The notes under the pieces: model-generated
The model's database searches: none
Told to the model about the DNA's origin: nothing
The model's input: only the letters and a program-made list of their open reading frames with translations
In this document: positions 1 through 6,506 of the stretch, piece by piece
How positions within the stretch are numbered: position 1 is the first letter of the stretch
Layout: each line of letters opens with the position of its first letter
NCBI GenBank assembly: GCA_005885015.1
Contig: VAYG01000014.1
Coordinates: 1-8,624, forward strand
DNA: 8,624 bases
Direction: 5' to 3'
From: Actinomycetota bacterium
GTDB lineage: Bacteria; Actinomycetota; UBA4738
Made by a program: the position numbers and the translations under genes

Positions 1-1389
1 GGGGGCGCGACGTGGAGCCCATCCGGGAATGGGATCCGGGCGAACAGGATCTACGCGCTGGCCATCGCCCCCTCCAACTCTTCCTGGTTGTACGCGGGGA
101 CCAACAGCACCGTCTACCGGACCAAGGATGGCGGAGCCTCCTGGAAGAAGATCTCGGCGGGCATCGTCTCCGGCCAGATCGTCTTCCTCGCGGTCGACCC
201 GACGGATAACAAGGCGGCCTTCGCCGCCGGCTACGGCGTCTTCAAGACGATCGACGGCACCACCTGGAGCCGAACGAAGGCGCGCGCGGGTCCACTCGCT
301 GTGGACCCGTCCAATCCCGTTGTGGTGTATGCGGCGCTCCAGAAGTCCACCGACGGCGGTTCAACGTGGGCGTCGGATTCGAAGGGGTTCACGAACACGC
401 AGGTCACGTCCGTCGCCGTCGATCCTGCAGTCCCCTCGAACCTGTATGCGGTGGCCGGGCCGAACCCGGCCATCCTCGGGATCGGGAACACCGTGTTCAA
501 GTCATCCGACGGAGCGAAGCATTGGGCGAGGGCGGACACGGGGCTCCCGGACCCGGTCGACAACACCACGTACTCGATGGTCATGGACCCCACGAATCCA
601 CAGATCCTCTACGTCGGGACCAGTGACGGCGTGTACGTGTCCACGGATGCCGCGGCCTCCTGGCACCCGACCGGTCTGACGAGAGAGATGGTCGCCGGCG
701 ACGCACCTCCTTCGTTGGCCGTGGACCCTTCGGATCCGGACACGATCTACGCGGGGATGGTTGCGGCGACCGCCCAGGACCACTGGATCTACAAGACGAC
801 GGACGGCGGCGTCACATGGACACCGGCGGACACCGGTCTCCCCTCTCTCATCACGGTCAGTGCCATCGCCGTGGATCCATCCGATGGGGATACGGTCTAC
901 GCGGCGATCGGCTACCAGCGCGTGTACAAGTCCGTGGACGGTGGGGTGACCTGGGCCCCATCGAGCACCGGGATCCCCCAGGGCAGCTCGGGCGCAGCCC
1001 TCGCCATCGATCCGGCTCAACCGCAGACCGTTTACGTGGGGACGTCGCAGATCACAGTAGGGGGCCACGAGCAGGGACGCCTGTACCTGTCGACGGACGG
1101 GGGCGCCGGCTGGACACGGGTCCATCTCGGCGTGGAACTACCGGGGAACTCCACGGTCGATGCGATCGCCATCCTTAAGGACTCGCCGGACACGCTCTAC
1201 GTCGGAGTGACCGGCTATTTCTTCGACGCTGCTCCTGGGGTCCTTCGGTCGATGGATGGCGGAACGACCTGGACGCTGCTCGATGACGGGCTGTCGAACC
1301 CGAACGTGAGCTCTCTGTCCGCGGTTCCCGACGGGTCCATGGTGGCCGCGGGGACCTACGGAGGCGGCGTCTTCAAGCTCTCTGGCTGA
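1..1389 (+). CDS. BNR/Asp-box repeat beta-propeller protein (5' truncated)
   Basis: The frame is open from base 1 to the TGA at 1387-1389, so the true start and any signal peptide lie outside the window; the ATG at 88 is internal, because the residues before it already continue the repeat pattern. The visible 462 residues carry nine Asp-box motifs (consensus S/T-x-D-G-G-x-x-W), for example TKDGGASW, TTDGGVTW and SMDGGTTW. They are separated by linkers of the type AVDPxxPxxxYAG, with a period of roughly 45-53 residues. Tandem Asp boxes mark sialidase/sortilin/YCF48-like beta-propellers, which are usually secreted or periplasmic and bind glycans or proteins; blade count does not predict an enzyme. 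No sialidase catalytic residues, sortase signal or C-terminal membrane segment are visible, and the protein ends just after a last blade (GGGVFKLSG). Blades 2 and 5 have degenerate boxes (TIDGTTW and STDAAASW). Family assignment is firm; function is unknown. Confidence 0.9.
   Translation, partial: GGATWSPSGNGIRANRIYALAIAPSNSSWLYAGTNSTVYRTKDGGASWKKISAGIVSGQIVFLAVDPTDNKAAFAAGYGVFKTIDGTTWSRTKARAGPLAVDPSNPVVVYAALQKSTDGGSTWASDSKGFTNTQVTSVAVDPAVPSNLYAVAGPNPAILGIGNTVFKSSDGAKHWARADTGLPDPVDNTTYSMVMDPTNPQILYVGTSDGVYVSTDAAASWHPTGLTREMVAGDAPPSLAVDPSDPDTIYAGMVAATAQDHWIYKTTDGGVTWTPADTGLPSLITVSAIAVDPSDGDTVYAAIGYQRVYKSVDGGVTWAPSSTGIPQGSSGAALAIDPAQPQTVYVGTSQITVGGHEQGRLYLSTDGGAGWTRVHLGVELPGNSTVDAIAILKDSPDTLYVGVTGYFFDAAPGVLRSMDGGTTWTLLDDGLSNPNVSSLSAVPDGSMVAAGTYGGGVFKLSG
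121..1272 (+). repeat. Nine tandem Asp-box (BNR) coding repeats
   Basis: The codons for the Asp-box motifs lie at 121-144, 244-267, 343-369, 499-525, 637-663, 793-819, 928-954, 1087-1113 and 1246-1272. Spacing is about 99-159 bp. The repeats are diverged at the DNA level, so this is an old protein-level propeller repeat and not a recent tandem duplication. Confidence 0.85.
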
Positions 1390-1429
1390 ATCCGTCACCC
1401 TTCCGCAGATGATCGCGGGCCCAGTTTCT

Positions 1430-1458
1430 TTGACGCTCTCTGCGGGCCACCGTAAGCT
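1430..1458 (+). promoter_or_regulatory. Candidate sigma-70-type promoter of the cpgS-like/arcC run
   Basis: TTGACG at 1430-1435 matches the -35 consensus in five of six positions. TAAGCT at 1453-1458 follows after exactly 17 bp and fits the TAnnnT -10 pattern. Transcription would start near 1465, leaving a leader of about 32 nt before the GTG at 1497. The -10 box lies in the loop of a short potential hairpin (ACCG 1449-1452 pairing with CGGT 1459-1462) followed by a T/C-rich run, so the same bases could instead be a weak terminator for the upstream gene. The promoter is inferred from sequence only. Confidence 0.5.
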
Positions 1459-1484
1459 CGGTCCTGTTTCTCTCTATCCCTAGC

Positions 1485-1490
1485 GAAAGG
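1485..1490 (+). promoter_or_regulatory. Ribosome binding site deciding the GTG start at 1497
   Basis: GAAAGG ends six bases before the GTG at 1497. No other in-frame start with a ribosome binding site is nearby, and the family's N-terminal Rossmann-like motif starts within ten residues of this GTG, so it supports this start. Confidence 0.6.
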
Positions 1491-1496
1491 CAGGCC

Positions 1497-2807
1497 GTGG
1501 CGAAGCGTGTCCTGATCATGGGCGCCGCCGGGCGCGACTTCCACAACTTCAACGTCGTCTATCGCGATGACCCCCAATCGGAAGTCGTGGCCTTCACTGC
1601 CACCCAGATCCCGTTCATCGAGAACCGGACGTACCCGCCTGAGCTGTCCGGGCCGCGTTATCCCAACGGCATCCCGATCCACCTGGAAGAGGACCTGCCC
1701 AAGCTGGTCCGCGAACTGCACGTGGACGACGTGGTCTTCGCTTACTCCGACGTCTCCCACGAATACGTCATGCACAAGGCCAGCGCGGTGATGGCCGCAG
1801 GGGCGTCGTTCGTCCTGCTCGGGCCGAACGCGACCATGCTGGAAGCGAATGTCCCGGTGGTCGCGGTGTGCGCGGTCCGCACCGGGGCGGGCAAGAGCCA
1901 GACCACCCGGAAGGTCGTCCAGACGCTGAGAGACCAGGGCAAGACTGCGGTCGTGGTCCGCCATCCCATGCCCTACGGGAACCTCGTGGCCCAGCGGGTC
2001 CAGCGGTTCGCTTCCTTCGAGGACCTGGACCGGAACGACGTGACCATCGAGGAGCGCGAGGAGTACGAGCCGCACCTTCGCAACGGGACGGTCGTCTACG
2101 CCGGCGTGGATTACGGCGCGATCCTCGAGCAGGCCCAGAAGGAATGCGACGTCCTGGTGTGGGACGGGGGCAACAACGACTATCCGTTCTACCGTCCCAC
2201 CGTGCTCATCGTGGTGGCAGACCCGCTGCGGGCCGGCCACGAGACGGCGTACCACCCCGGCGAGACGAACTTCCGGATGGCCGACGCCATCGTCATCAAC
2301 AAGGTGGACTCGGCGACGCCCGAGCAGATCCAGGAGGTGGAGCGCTCGGCGAAAGAGCTGAACCCGGACGCGCTGATCATCTTGGGTCGGAGTCCGGTGA
2401 CCGTCGAGGACGGCGCGCAGCTCGCCGGGAAGCGCGTACTGGTGATCGAGGACGGCCCCACGCTCACCCACGGCGAGATGCTGTACGGGGCGGGCGTGGT
2501 GGCCGCCCGCCAGGAGGGGGCGGCCGACATCGTCGACCCCCGCGAGCATGCGGTCGGGTCGATGAAGGACATCTACGCGAAGTACCGGATCGGCCCGCTG
2601 CTCCCGGCCATGGGGTACTCGGATCAGCAACTCCGGGAGTTCGAGTCGATGATCAATGCCACCCCCGTGGACGTCGTGCTCATCGCCACGCCCATCGACC
2701 TGCGCAAGCTGGTCCGAATCGACAAGCCCGCGGTTCGCGTCTCCTACGACCTCGTGGAGGCGGAAGGCTCACCCACCATCGCGGACGCGCTGCGGCCGGT
2801 CCTGTAG
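1497..2807 (+). CDS. cpgS: Cyclic 2,3-diphosphoglycerate synthetase-like P-loop NTPase (COG2403 family)
   Basis: This 436-residue protein starts at GTG and has no signal or membrane segment, so it is cytoplasmic. It has an N-terminal Rossmann-like half with a glycine motif near residues 8-18 (MGAAGRDFHNF). A P-loop NTPase half follows, with a Walker A at 128-134 (RTGAGKS), a Walker B-like DVLVWDGGNND at 218-228, and an NKVD base-recognition-type motif at 268-271. This layout fits the family that includes archaeal cyclic 2,3-diphosphoglycerate synthetase, which uses ATP to close 2,3-bisphosphoglycerate into an intramolecular anhydride, a thermoprotectant and phosphate store in methanogens. Bacterial members are usually annotated as predicted GTPases, and their substrate is not settled. 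It heads a same-strand run, 21 bp before carbamate kinase. No 2-phosphoglycerate kinase gene, which would supply the archaeal substrate, is in the window. Family confidence is high; the specific reaction is low confidence. Confidence 0.85.
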   Translation: MAKRVLIMGAAGRDFHNFNVVYRDDPQSEVVAFTATQIPFIENRTYPPELSGPRYPNGIPIHLEEDLPKLVRELHVDDVVFAYSDVSHEYVMHKASAVMAAGASFVLLGPNATMLEANVPVVAVCAVRTGAGKSQTTRKVVQTLRDQGKTAVVVRHPMPYGNLVAQRVQRFASFEDLDRNDVTIEEREEYEPHLRNGTVVYAGVDYGAILEQAQKECDVLVWDGGNNDYPFYRPTVLIVVADPLRAGHETAYHPGETNFRMADAIVINKVDSATPEQIQEVERSAKELNPDALIILGRSPVTVEDGAQLAGKRVLVIEDGPTLTHGEMLYGAGVVAARQEGAADIVDPREHAVGSMKDIYAKYRIGPLLPAMGYSDQQLREFESMINATPVDVVLIATPIDLRKLVRIDKPAVRVSYDLVEAEGSPTIADALRPVL

Positions 2808-2815
2808 ACGCCACG

Positions 2816-2823
2816 AAGGAGAG
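2816..2823 (+). promoter_or_regulatory. Strong ribosome binding site of carbamate kinase
   Basis: AAGGAGAG lies between the upstream stop at 2807 and the GTG at 2829, with the AAGGAG core seven bases before the start. It fixes the GTG as the initiation codon and indicates efficient translation from a shared transcript. Confidence 0.75.
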
Positions 2824-2828
2824 CCCTG

Positions 2829-3767
2829 GTGCGGCGGGTGGTGATCGCTCTGGGGGGAAACGCTCTCCTCCAGAAGGGCGACGAGGAGTCGGCCGAGAGC
2901 ATGCGGCGCTCGGCCCGCGTCGCCGCCGAGGTCGTCGCCGACGTCGCGCAGGGCGGGTGGGAGGTGGTCGTCACCCACGGGAACGGGCCCCAGGTCGGCC
3001 GCATCCTGCTCCAACAGGAGGAGGCGCACCGGGTGGTCGCCCCGATGCCGCTGGATGTCTGCGGGGCGGAGAGCCAGGGCCAGATCGGCTATCTCCTCCA
3101 GGTATCGATCGGTGACGTGTTCTACGAACGGGGGATGGACCGGCCGGTGGTCACCGTGCTCACGCTGACCCGAGTGCCCAGGGACGATCCGGCCTTCCGC
3201 GAGCCAACCAAGCCCATCGGGCCCTACTACGGGAAGGAGAAGGCCAAGCGGCTGGTTCGCGAGCGCGGCTATCAGGTGGCACCCGCCCCGGGGGACGCCG
3301 GGTGGCGGCGGGTCGTTCCGTCGCCCCGGCCGTACTCGATCGTGGAGGCGCCGGTGATCCGCCAGCTCGTCGGGTCGGGGGCGATCGTGATCGCGGCCGG
3401 CGGGGGAGGCGTGCCCGTCGTCGAGGAGGGGCCGCGGCTGGTCGGCGTGGAGGGCGTGGTGGACAAGGACCTGGCCGCGGCGATCCTGGCGAAGGACGTC
3501 CGGGCGGATTCGTTGCTGATCCTCACCGATGTCGACGGCGTGTACGAGGACTTCGGCACCCCGGGGCAACGGCTCCTGCCGTCGCTCACGCCGGAGGAGG
3601 CTCGCAGGCGGCTCGAGGCGGGGGAGTTCGGCACCGGCTCGATGAAGCCCAAGGTGGAGGCCGCCGCGGAGTTCGTGGAGGGCGGGGGGACGGAAGCCCT
3701 CATCGCCACGCTCCGTGACGGGCCGCGGGCGCTGGCCGGCCAGGCCGGGACCAGGGTCGGGTCGTGA
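2829..3767 (+). CDS. arcC: Carbamate kinase
   Basis: A full-length 312-residue protein of the amino acid kinase superfamily, the usual carbamate kinase size. It reversibly transfers phosphate between carbamoyl phosphate and ADP, giving ATP, ammonia and CO2 in the catabolic direction. Diagnostic motifs are all present: ALGGNALL (7-14), VTHGNGPQVG (48-57), PMPLDVCGAESQGQIGY (72-88), TKPIGPYYGK (127-136), IAAGGGGVPV (188-197), VDKDLAAAILA (211-221), LTDVDGVY (232-239) and GTGSMKPKVEAA (268-279). The family's catalytic lysines are kept in TKPIG, VDKD and MKPKV. It starts at GTG behind a strong ribosome binding site, 21 bp after the cpgS-like gene, so the two are probably co-transcribed. No arginine deiminase, ornithine carbamoyltransferase or purine-catabolism gene is in the window, so the source or use of carbamoyl phosphate is unclear. 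The enzyme call is firm; the pathway is unknown. Confidence 0.95.
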   Translation: MRRVVIALGGNALLQKGDEESAESMRRSARVAAEVVADVAQGGWEVVVTHGNGPQVGRILLQQEEAHRVVAPMPLDVCGAESQGQIGYLLQVSIGDVFYERGMDRPVVTVLTLTRVPRDDPAFREPTKPIGPYYGKEKAKRLVRERGYQVAPAPGDAGWRRVVPSPRPYSIVEAPVIRQLVGSGAIVIAAGGGGVPVVEEGPRLVGVEGVVDKDLAAAILAKDVRADSLLILTDVDGVYEDFGTPGQRLLPSLTPEEARRRLEAGEFGTGSMKPKVEAAAEFVEGGGTEALIATLRDGPRALAGQAGTRVGS

Positions 3768-3781
3768 GGCCCGAGCCGCGA

Positions 3782-3787
3782 TAGCCT
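3782..3787 (+). promoter_or_regulatory. Possible -10 box for a leaderless EEP transcript
   Basis: TAGCCT fits the TAnnnT -10 pattern and ends seven bases before the GTG at 3795. That is the spacing expected when transcription begins at the start codon. There is no Shine-Dalgarno sequence in the 27-bp gap, which makes leaderless translation reasonable, but no good -35 box is visible. Weak evidence. Confidence 0.25.
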
Positions 3788-3794
3788 CCCGCCC

Positions 3795-4469
3795 GTGCAC
3801 ATGCGGGTGGGGACCTACAACGTCCAGTCCTTCCGGGCTGGGGCGGATGCCGTGGCGGAGGTCGTCGGTCCCGAGCAGCCAGACATCCTGCTGGTGCAGG
3901 AATGCGGGCCGCGACGGGCTCTCCGGAGGTTCGCCCAGACCCTGGGCATGGACGTGGAGTCCAGTCACCGCCCGTTCGGGCGGGTCCGCAACGCCGTCCT
4001 GTTCCGCTCCCCGTGGCGCCCGGGCTCGGTGCAGACCGCAACGTTCACCCCCATGGGGCGGGCGATGCTCCGGGGCTTCATCGCGGTGCACCTCCGGCGG
4101 GCGGGCGTGGCGCTCGTCGCCGTCTCGGTCCATCTGGGCCTGGTGCCACGAGAGCGCGAGGCGCACGCCCGGGACCTCACTGACTTCCTGTCCGGGCTCG
4201 ACGATCCCGTCGTGATCGGGGTCGACCTGAACGAGGAGGCCGAGGCACCGGCCGCCCGCTGGATCGGCGAGCGGCTGTTCGACGTGTGCCGCAGGCCGGA
4301 GGAGCGAGCGCTCCTCACGTTCCCCGGACGGATCCCCACGGCCCGGATCGACTACCTCTTCGTGAGCGCTGAGATCCTTCGCCACCGGGCGTGGGTGCCG
4401 GTGGGGCAGGCGGCCACGGCGTCCGACCACCGCCCGGTTCTGGCCGACGTCGAGGTCGCGGAGCCATAG
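3795..4469 (+). CDS. Endonuclease/exonuclease/phosphatase (EEP) family hydrolase
   Basis: A compact 224-residue member of the DNase I-like EEP fold, which hydrolyses phosphodiester or phosphomonoester bonds with divalent metal. The catalytic set appears complete and in order: TYNVQ with Asn9, LVQE with metal-binding Glu36, SVHLG with His113, GVDLNE with Asp144 and Asn146, a TFPGRIPTARIDYLFVS segment (175-191) with Asp186, and SDHRPVLAD with Asp211 and His212. No signal peptide or membrane helix is seen, so it is probably cytoplasmic. The start could be GTG 3795 or ATG 3801, two codons later; neither has a ribosome binding site. It lies 27 bp after carbamate kinase and 9 bp before a methyltransferase. 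The substrate (DNA, RNA, inositol phosphate, lipid or other) cannot be read from the sequence. The fold and activity class are firm. Confidence 0.9.
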   Translation: MHMRVGTYNVQSFRAGADAVAEVVGPEQPDILLVQECGPRRALRRFAQTLGMDVESSHRPFGRVRNAVLFRSPWRPGSVQTATFTPMGRAMLRGFIAVHLRRAGVALVAVSVHLGLVPREREAHARDLTDFLSGLDDPVVIGVDLNEEAEAPAARWIGERLFDVCRRPEERALLTFPGRIPTARIDYLFVSAEILRHRAWVPVGQAATASDHRPVLADVEVAEP

Positions 4470-4478
4470 GGCGTCGCC

Positions 4479-5276
4479 GTGACGGGCAGCCGGGGAGGCG
4501 CGGCACCTCGGGTCTCCTTCGATCGAGTGGCCGATGCGTACGACCGGACCCGGGCGCTACCGGAGCGAACGATGCGACGGGTGCTCGAGCTCCTCCGTGC
4601 AGAGCTGGCCGGACCGGGACGGTGCCTGGAGATCGGCGTGGGGAGCGGCCGGCTGGCGCTTCCGCTGCATGATGCCGACATCCCGATGGCGGGGGTGGAT
4701 GTCTCCCCGGCCATGCTCGCCAGACTGCGCGAGAAGACCGGGGGCGCCTGGCCCTTCCCGATCGCCCTGGCCGACGCCACCGCCCTCCCGTTCCCCCAAG
4801 GAAGCATGGGTGCCGGACTGGCCGCCCACGTCCTCCACGTGATCGCGGATTGGACGGCTGCCCTGCGGGAGCTGGCCCGGGTCGTCCGCCCGGGTGGCGT
4901 GATCCTGATCGACGTCGGGAACTGGGGAGGGAAGGGTGAGTGGGCCACCCTCCGCGACCGGTTCTGTGAGGAGGCGGGCATCCGCCGTCCCTTCGTCGGG
5001 ACGCAGGACCCGGCCGAGGTGGGGGAGTACATGGGCTCGTTGGGAGCCGCGTGCCGGGTGCTTCCACCGATCCGCGAGACGATCTCGGTGACCGCCGAGG
5101 AACAGATCTCATCCCTGGAGGAGGGCCTGTACTCGTTCACCTGGCAGCTGGACGACCAGGCCCGCCGGGCGGCGGCGGCCCGGACCCGGAACTGGGCCAG
5201 GGATCACATGGGACCCCTCGACGTGCCGCGCCGTCGCGTTCGCCGCATCGTGTGGCGGGCCTACGACCTCCCCTGA
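4479..5276 (+). CDS. Class I SAM-dependent methyltransferase (Methyltransf_11-like)
   Basis: A 265-residue cytoplasmic protein with a standard Rossmann methyltransferase core. Motif I is LEIGVGSGRLA (50-60), the SAM ribose-binding acidic position is Asp74 in AGVDVSPAML, motif II is the ADATALPFP stretch (98-106), and the ELARVVRPGGVILID segment (131-145) closes the core. The opening FDRVADAYDRTR resembles UbiE/Methyltransf_11 proteins that act on small molecules. The C-terminal part, about residues 150-265, is not one I recognise and probably sets the substrate. It starts at GTG, 9 bp after the EEP stop, with a modest AGGG at 4468-4471 overlapping that stop, so translation is likely coupled. 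It ends 9 bp from the oppositely oriented MFS gene. The methyl acceptor is unknown. Co-location with the EEP hydrolase suggests one pathway but does not prove it. Confidence 0.88.
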   Translation: MTGSRGGAAPRVSFDRVADAYDRTRALPERTMRRVLELLRAELAGPGRCLEIGVGSGRLALPLHDADIPMAGVDVSPAMLARLREKTGGAWPFPIALADATALPFPQGSMGAGLAAHVLHVIADWTAALRELARVVRPGGVILIDVGNWGGKGEWATLRDRFCEEAGIRRPFVGTQDPAEVGEYMGSLGAACRVLPPIRETISVTAEEQISSLEEGLYSFTWQLDDQARRAAAARTRNWARDHMGPLDVPRRRVRRIVWRAYDLP

Positions 5277-5285
5277 GCGCGCCGG

Positions 5286-6503
5286 TCAGCCCCCGGGCTC
5301 CAGCAGGGCCTGGGGTGCGGGCCCGGACTGTCGCAGCAACCCCAGACCCCAGAGCCCGCACATGCCCGCGCCCACCATGATCGTCCCTCGCGGCCCCCAC
5401 GTGGAGGCCACCAGGCCCGCCAACAGCGAGCCGACCGGGTAGGCCACGCCGAACGCCAGGACCCAGATGCTGATGACGCGCCCTCGGACCGCGTCGTCCA
5501 CCGCGAGCTGGATGCCGCTGTTCGTCCCCGAGACCACCAACAGGTACGCCGCCCCGAAGAGGAACATCATGGCCAGCCCGATCGGATAGGAGGGGACGGC
5601 CCCGAACACGAGCAGGACGGCCCCGACCATGACCATGGCCCACGCGATGATCCGGGCGGCGATCCGGTTCCCCAGACGGCCGAGCACCAGCGCGCCCCCC
5701 ACCGATCCCAGTCCGAGCGCGGCGGCCAGCGCTCCATACGACGCGGCGCCCCGGCCGTAGACGTCGGCGGCGAAGATCGGAAGGAGGGCCGACGCCGGCG
5801 CGGCAAAGAACGAGATCACCGCGATGCTGGCGATCATGGTCCGGATCCGGCGGTGCTCCCACGCGTAGGTGAGACCGGTCCTCAGGAGGTCGCGGACCGG
5901 GCGGCGTTCGGCGGACCCTGACGGCTCCGTCCGGATGAGGGCGAGCGCGCCGATGACGGTGAGGAACGAGACCGCGTTTACGCTGAACACGATGGCGGCG
6001 CCCGACCCCGACACGGCGATGATGGCCCCGGCGATGGCCGGTCCGATCACCCGGGCCAGGCTGAACTGAGCCGAGTTCAGCGCGATGGCGTTGACCATGG
6101 CCTCCGGAGGGACCAGCGACGGGACGAAGGCCTGCCAGGTGGGGCCGTTGAAGGCGAATGCCACGCCCTGCCCGACGGTGAGCGCCATCACCGCGAACAG
6201 GGTGGCGTGGTGGAGCCAGGCGAGGAGGGCCAGCAGCGCGGCGTCGACCATCATGAAGCTCTGCGTGGCCATCAGGATGCGCCGGCGGTCGAGCCGGTCG
6301 GTGTACACGCCGCCGATCGGGGAGAGCACCGTGGGGATGAAGTTGGCGAAGGTGACGAAGGACACCCAGAACGCGGACCGGGTGATGAGGAAGACGAACC
6401 ATGCCAGCGCCACGGACTGCATCCAGGTGCCGACGTTGGAGAGGATGGCCCCGGTCCAGAGCAGGCGATAGTTGCGGTACCGGAGCGAGTCGAACGAGCC
6501 CAT
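5286..6503 (-). CDS. MFS transporter, EntS/MFS_3-type exporter
   Basis: A 405-residue integral membrane protein with about a dozen hydrophobic segments, the normal size for the major facilitator superfamily. The N-terminus (FDSLRYRNYRLLWTGAILSNVGTWMQ begins at residue 4) and the loop 2-3 motif GGVYTDRLDRRR (64-75) are typical of the MFS_3 group, which includes the enterobactin exporter EntS and many drug-efflux proteins. Transport would be proton-driven efflux; the substrate cannot be read from the sequence. It is the last gene of the leftward operon and begins at the ATG complementary to 6501-6503, just 3 bp after the stop of the kinase-like gene. There is no separate ribosome binding site, so it is probably translated by coupling. 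Its stop is 9 bp from that of the convergent methyltransferase, with no clear terminator between them. Confidence 0.92.
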   Translation of the reverse strand: MGSFDSLRYRNYRLLWTGAILSNVGTWMQSVALAWFVFLITRSAFWVSFVTFANFIPTVLSPIGGVYTDRLDRRRILMATQSFMMVDAALLALLAWLHHATLFAVMALTVGQGVAFAFNGPTWQAFVPSLVPPEAMVNAIALNSAQFSLARVIGPAIAGAIIAVSGSGAAIVFSVNAVSFLTVIGALALIRTEPSGSAERRPVRDLLRTGLTYAWEHRRIRTMIASIAVISFFAAPASALLPIFAADVYGRGAASYGALAAALGLGSVGGALVLGRLGNRIAARIIAWAMVMVGAVLLVFGAVPSYPIGLAMMFLFGAAYLLVVSGTNSGIQLAVDDAVRGRVISIWVLAFGVAYPVGSLLAGLVASTWGPRGTIMVGAGMCGLWGLGLLRQSGPAPQALLEPGG

Positions 6504-6506
6504 CCG

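Noticed and set aside
88..90. ATG at 88 as the start of the propeller gene
   Set aside because: Codons 1-87 are open in the same frame and already encode propeller linker sequence (ALAIAPSNSSWLYAG), so the gene is truncated by the window edge.
1395..2630. A 411-codon - strand frame opposite the cpgS-like gene
   Set aside because: It has no domain or ribosome binding site, and its composition (Val, His, Asp, Arg, Gly) is typical of an antisense shadow of a GC-rich gene.
1868..3115. A 415-codon + strand frame overlapping the cpgS-like and arcC genes
   Set aside because: It is out of frame with two well-supported genes and almost entirely Arg, Gly, Pro and Ala.
2769..4430. A 553-codon open frame on the - strand opposite carbamate kinase and the EEP gene
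   Set aside because: It lies antisense to two genes with complete catalytic motifs. Its translation is rich in Arg, Pro, His and Gly with no recognisable domain, as expected for a GC-rich shadow frame.
5293..5326. CCGGGC...GCCCGG inverted repeat as a terminator for the converging operons
   Set aside because: The loop is over 20 bases, the site is inside the MFS coding end and no T-run follows; such short GC repeats are common in this DNA.
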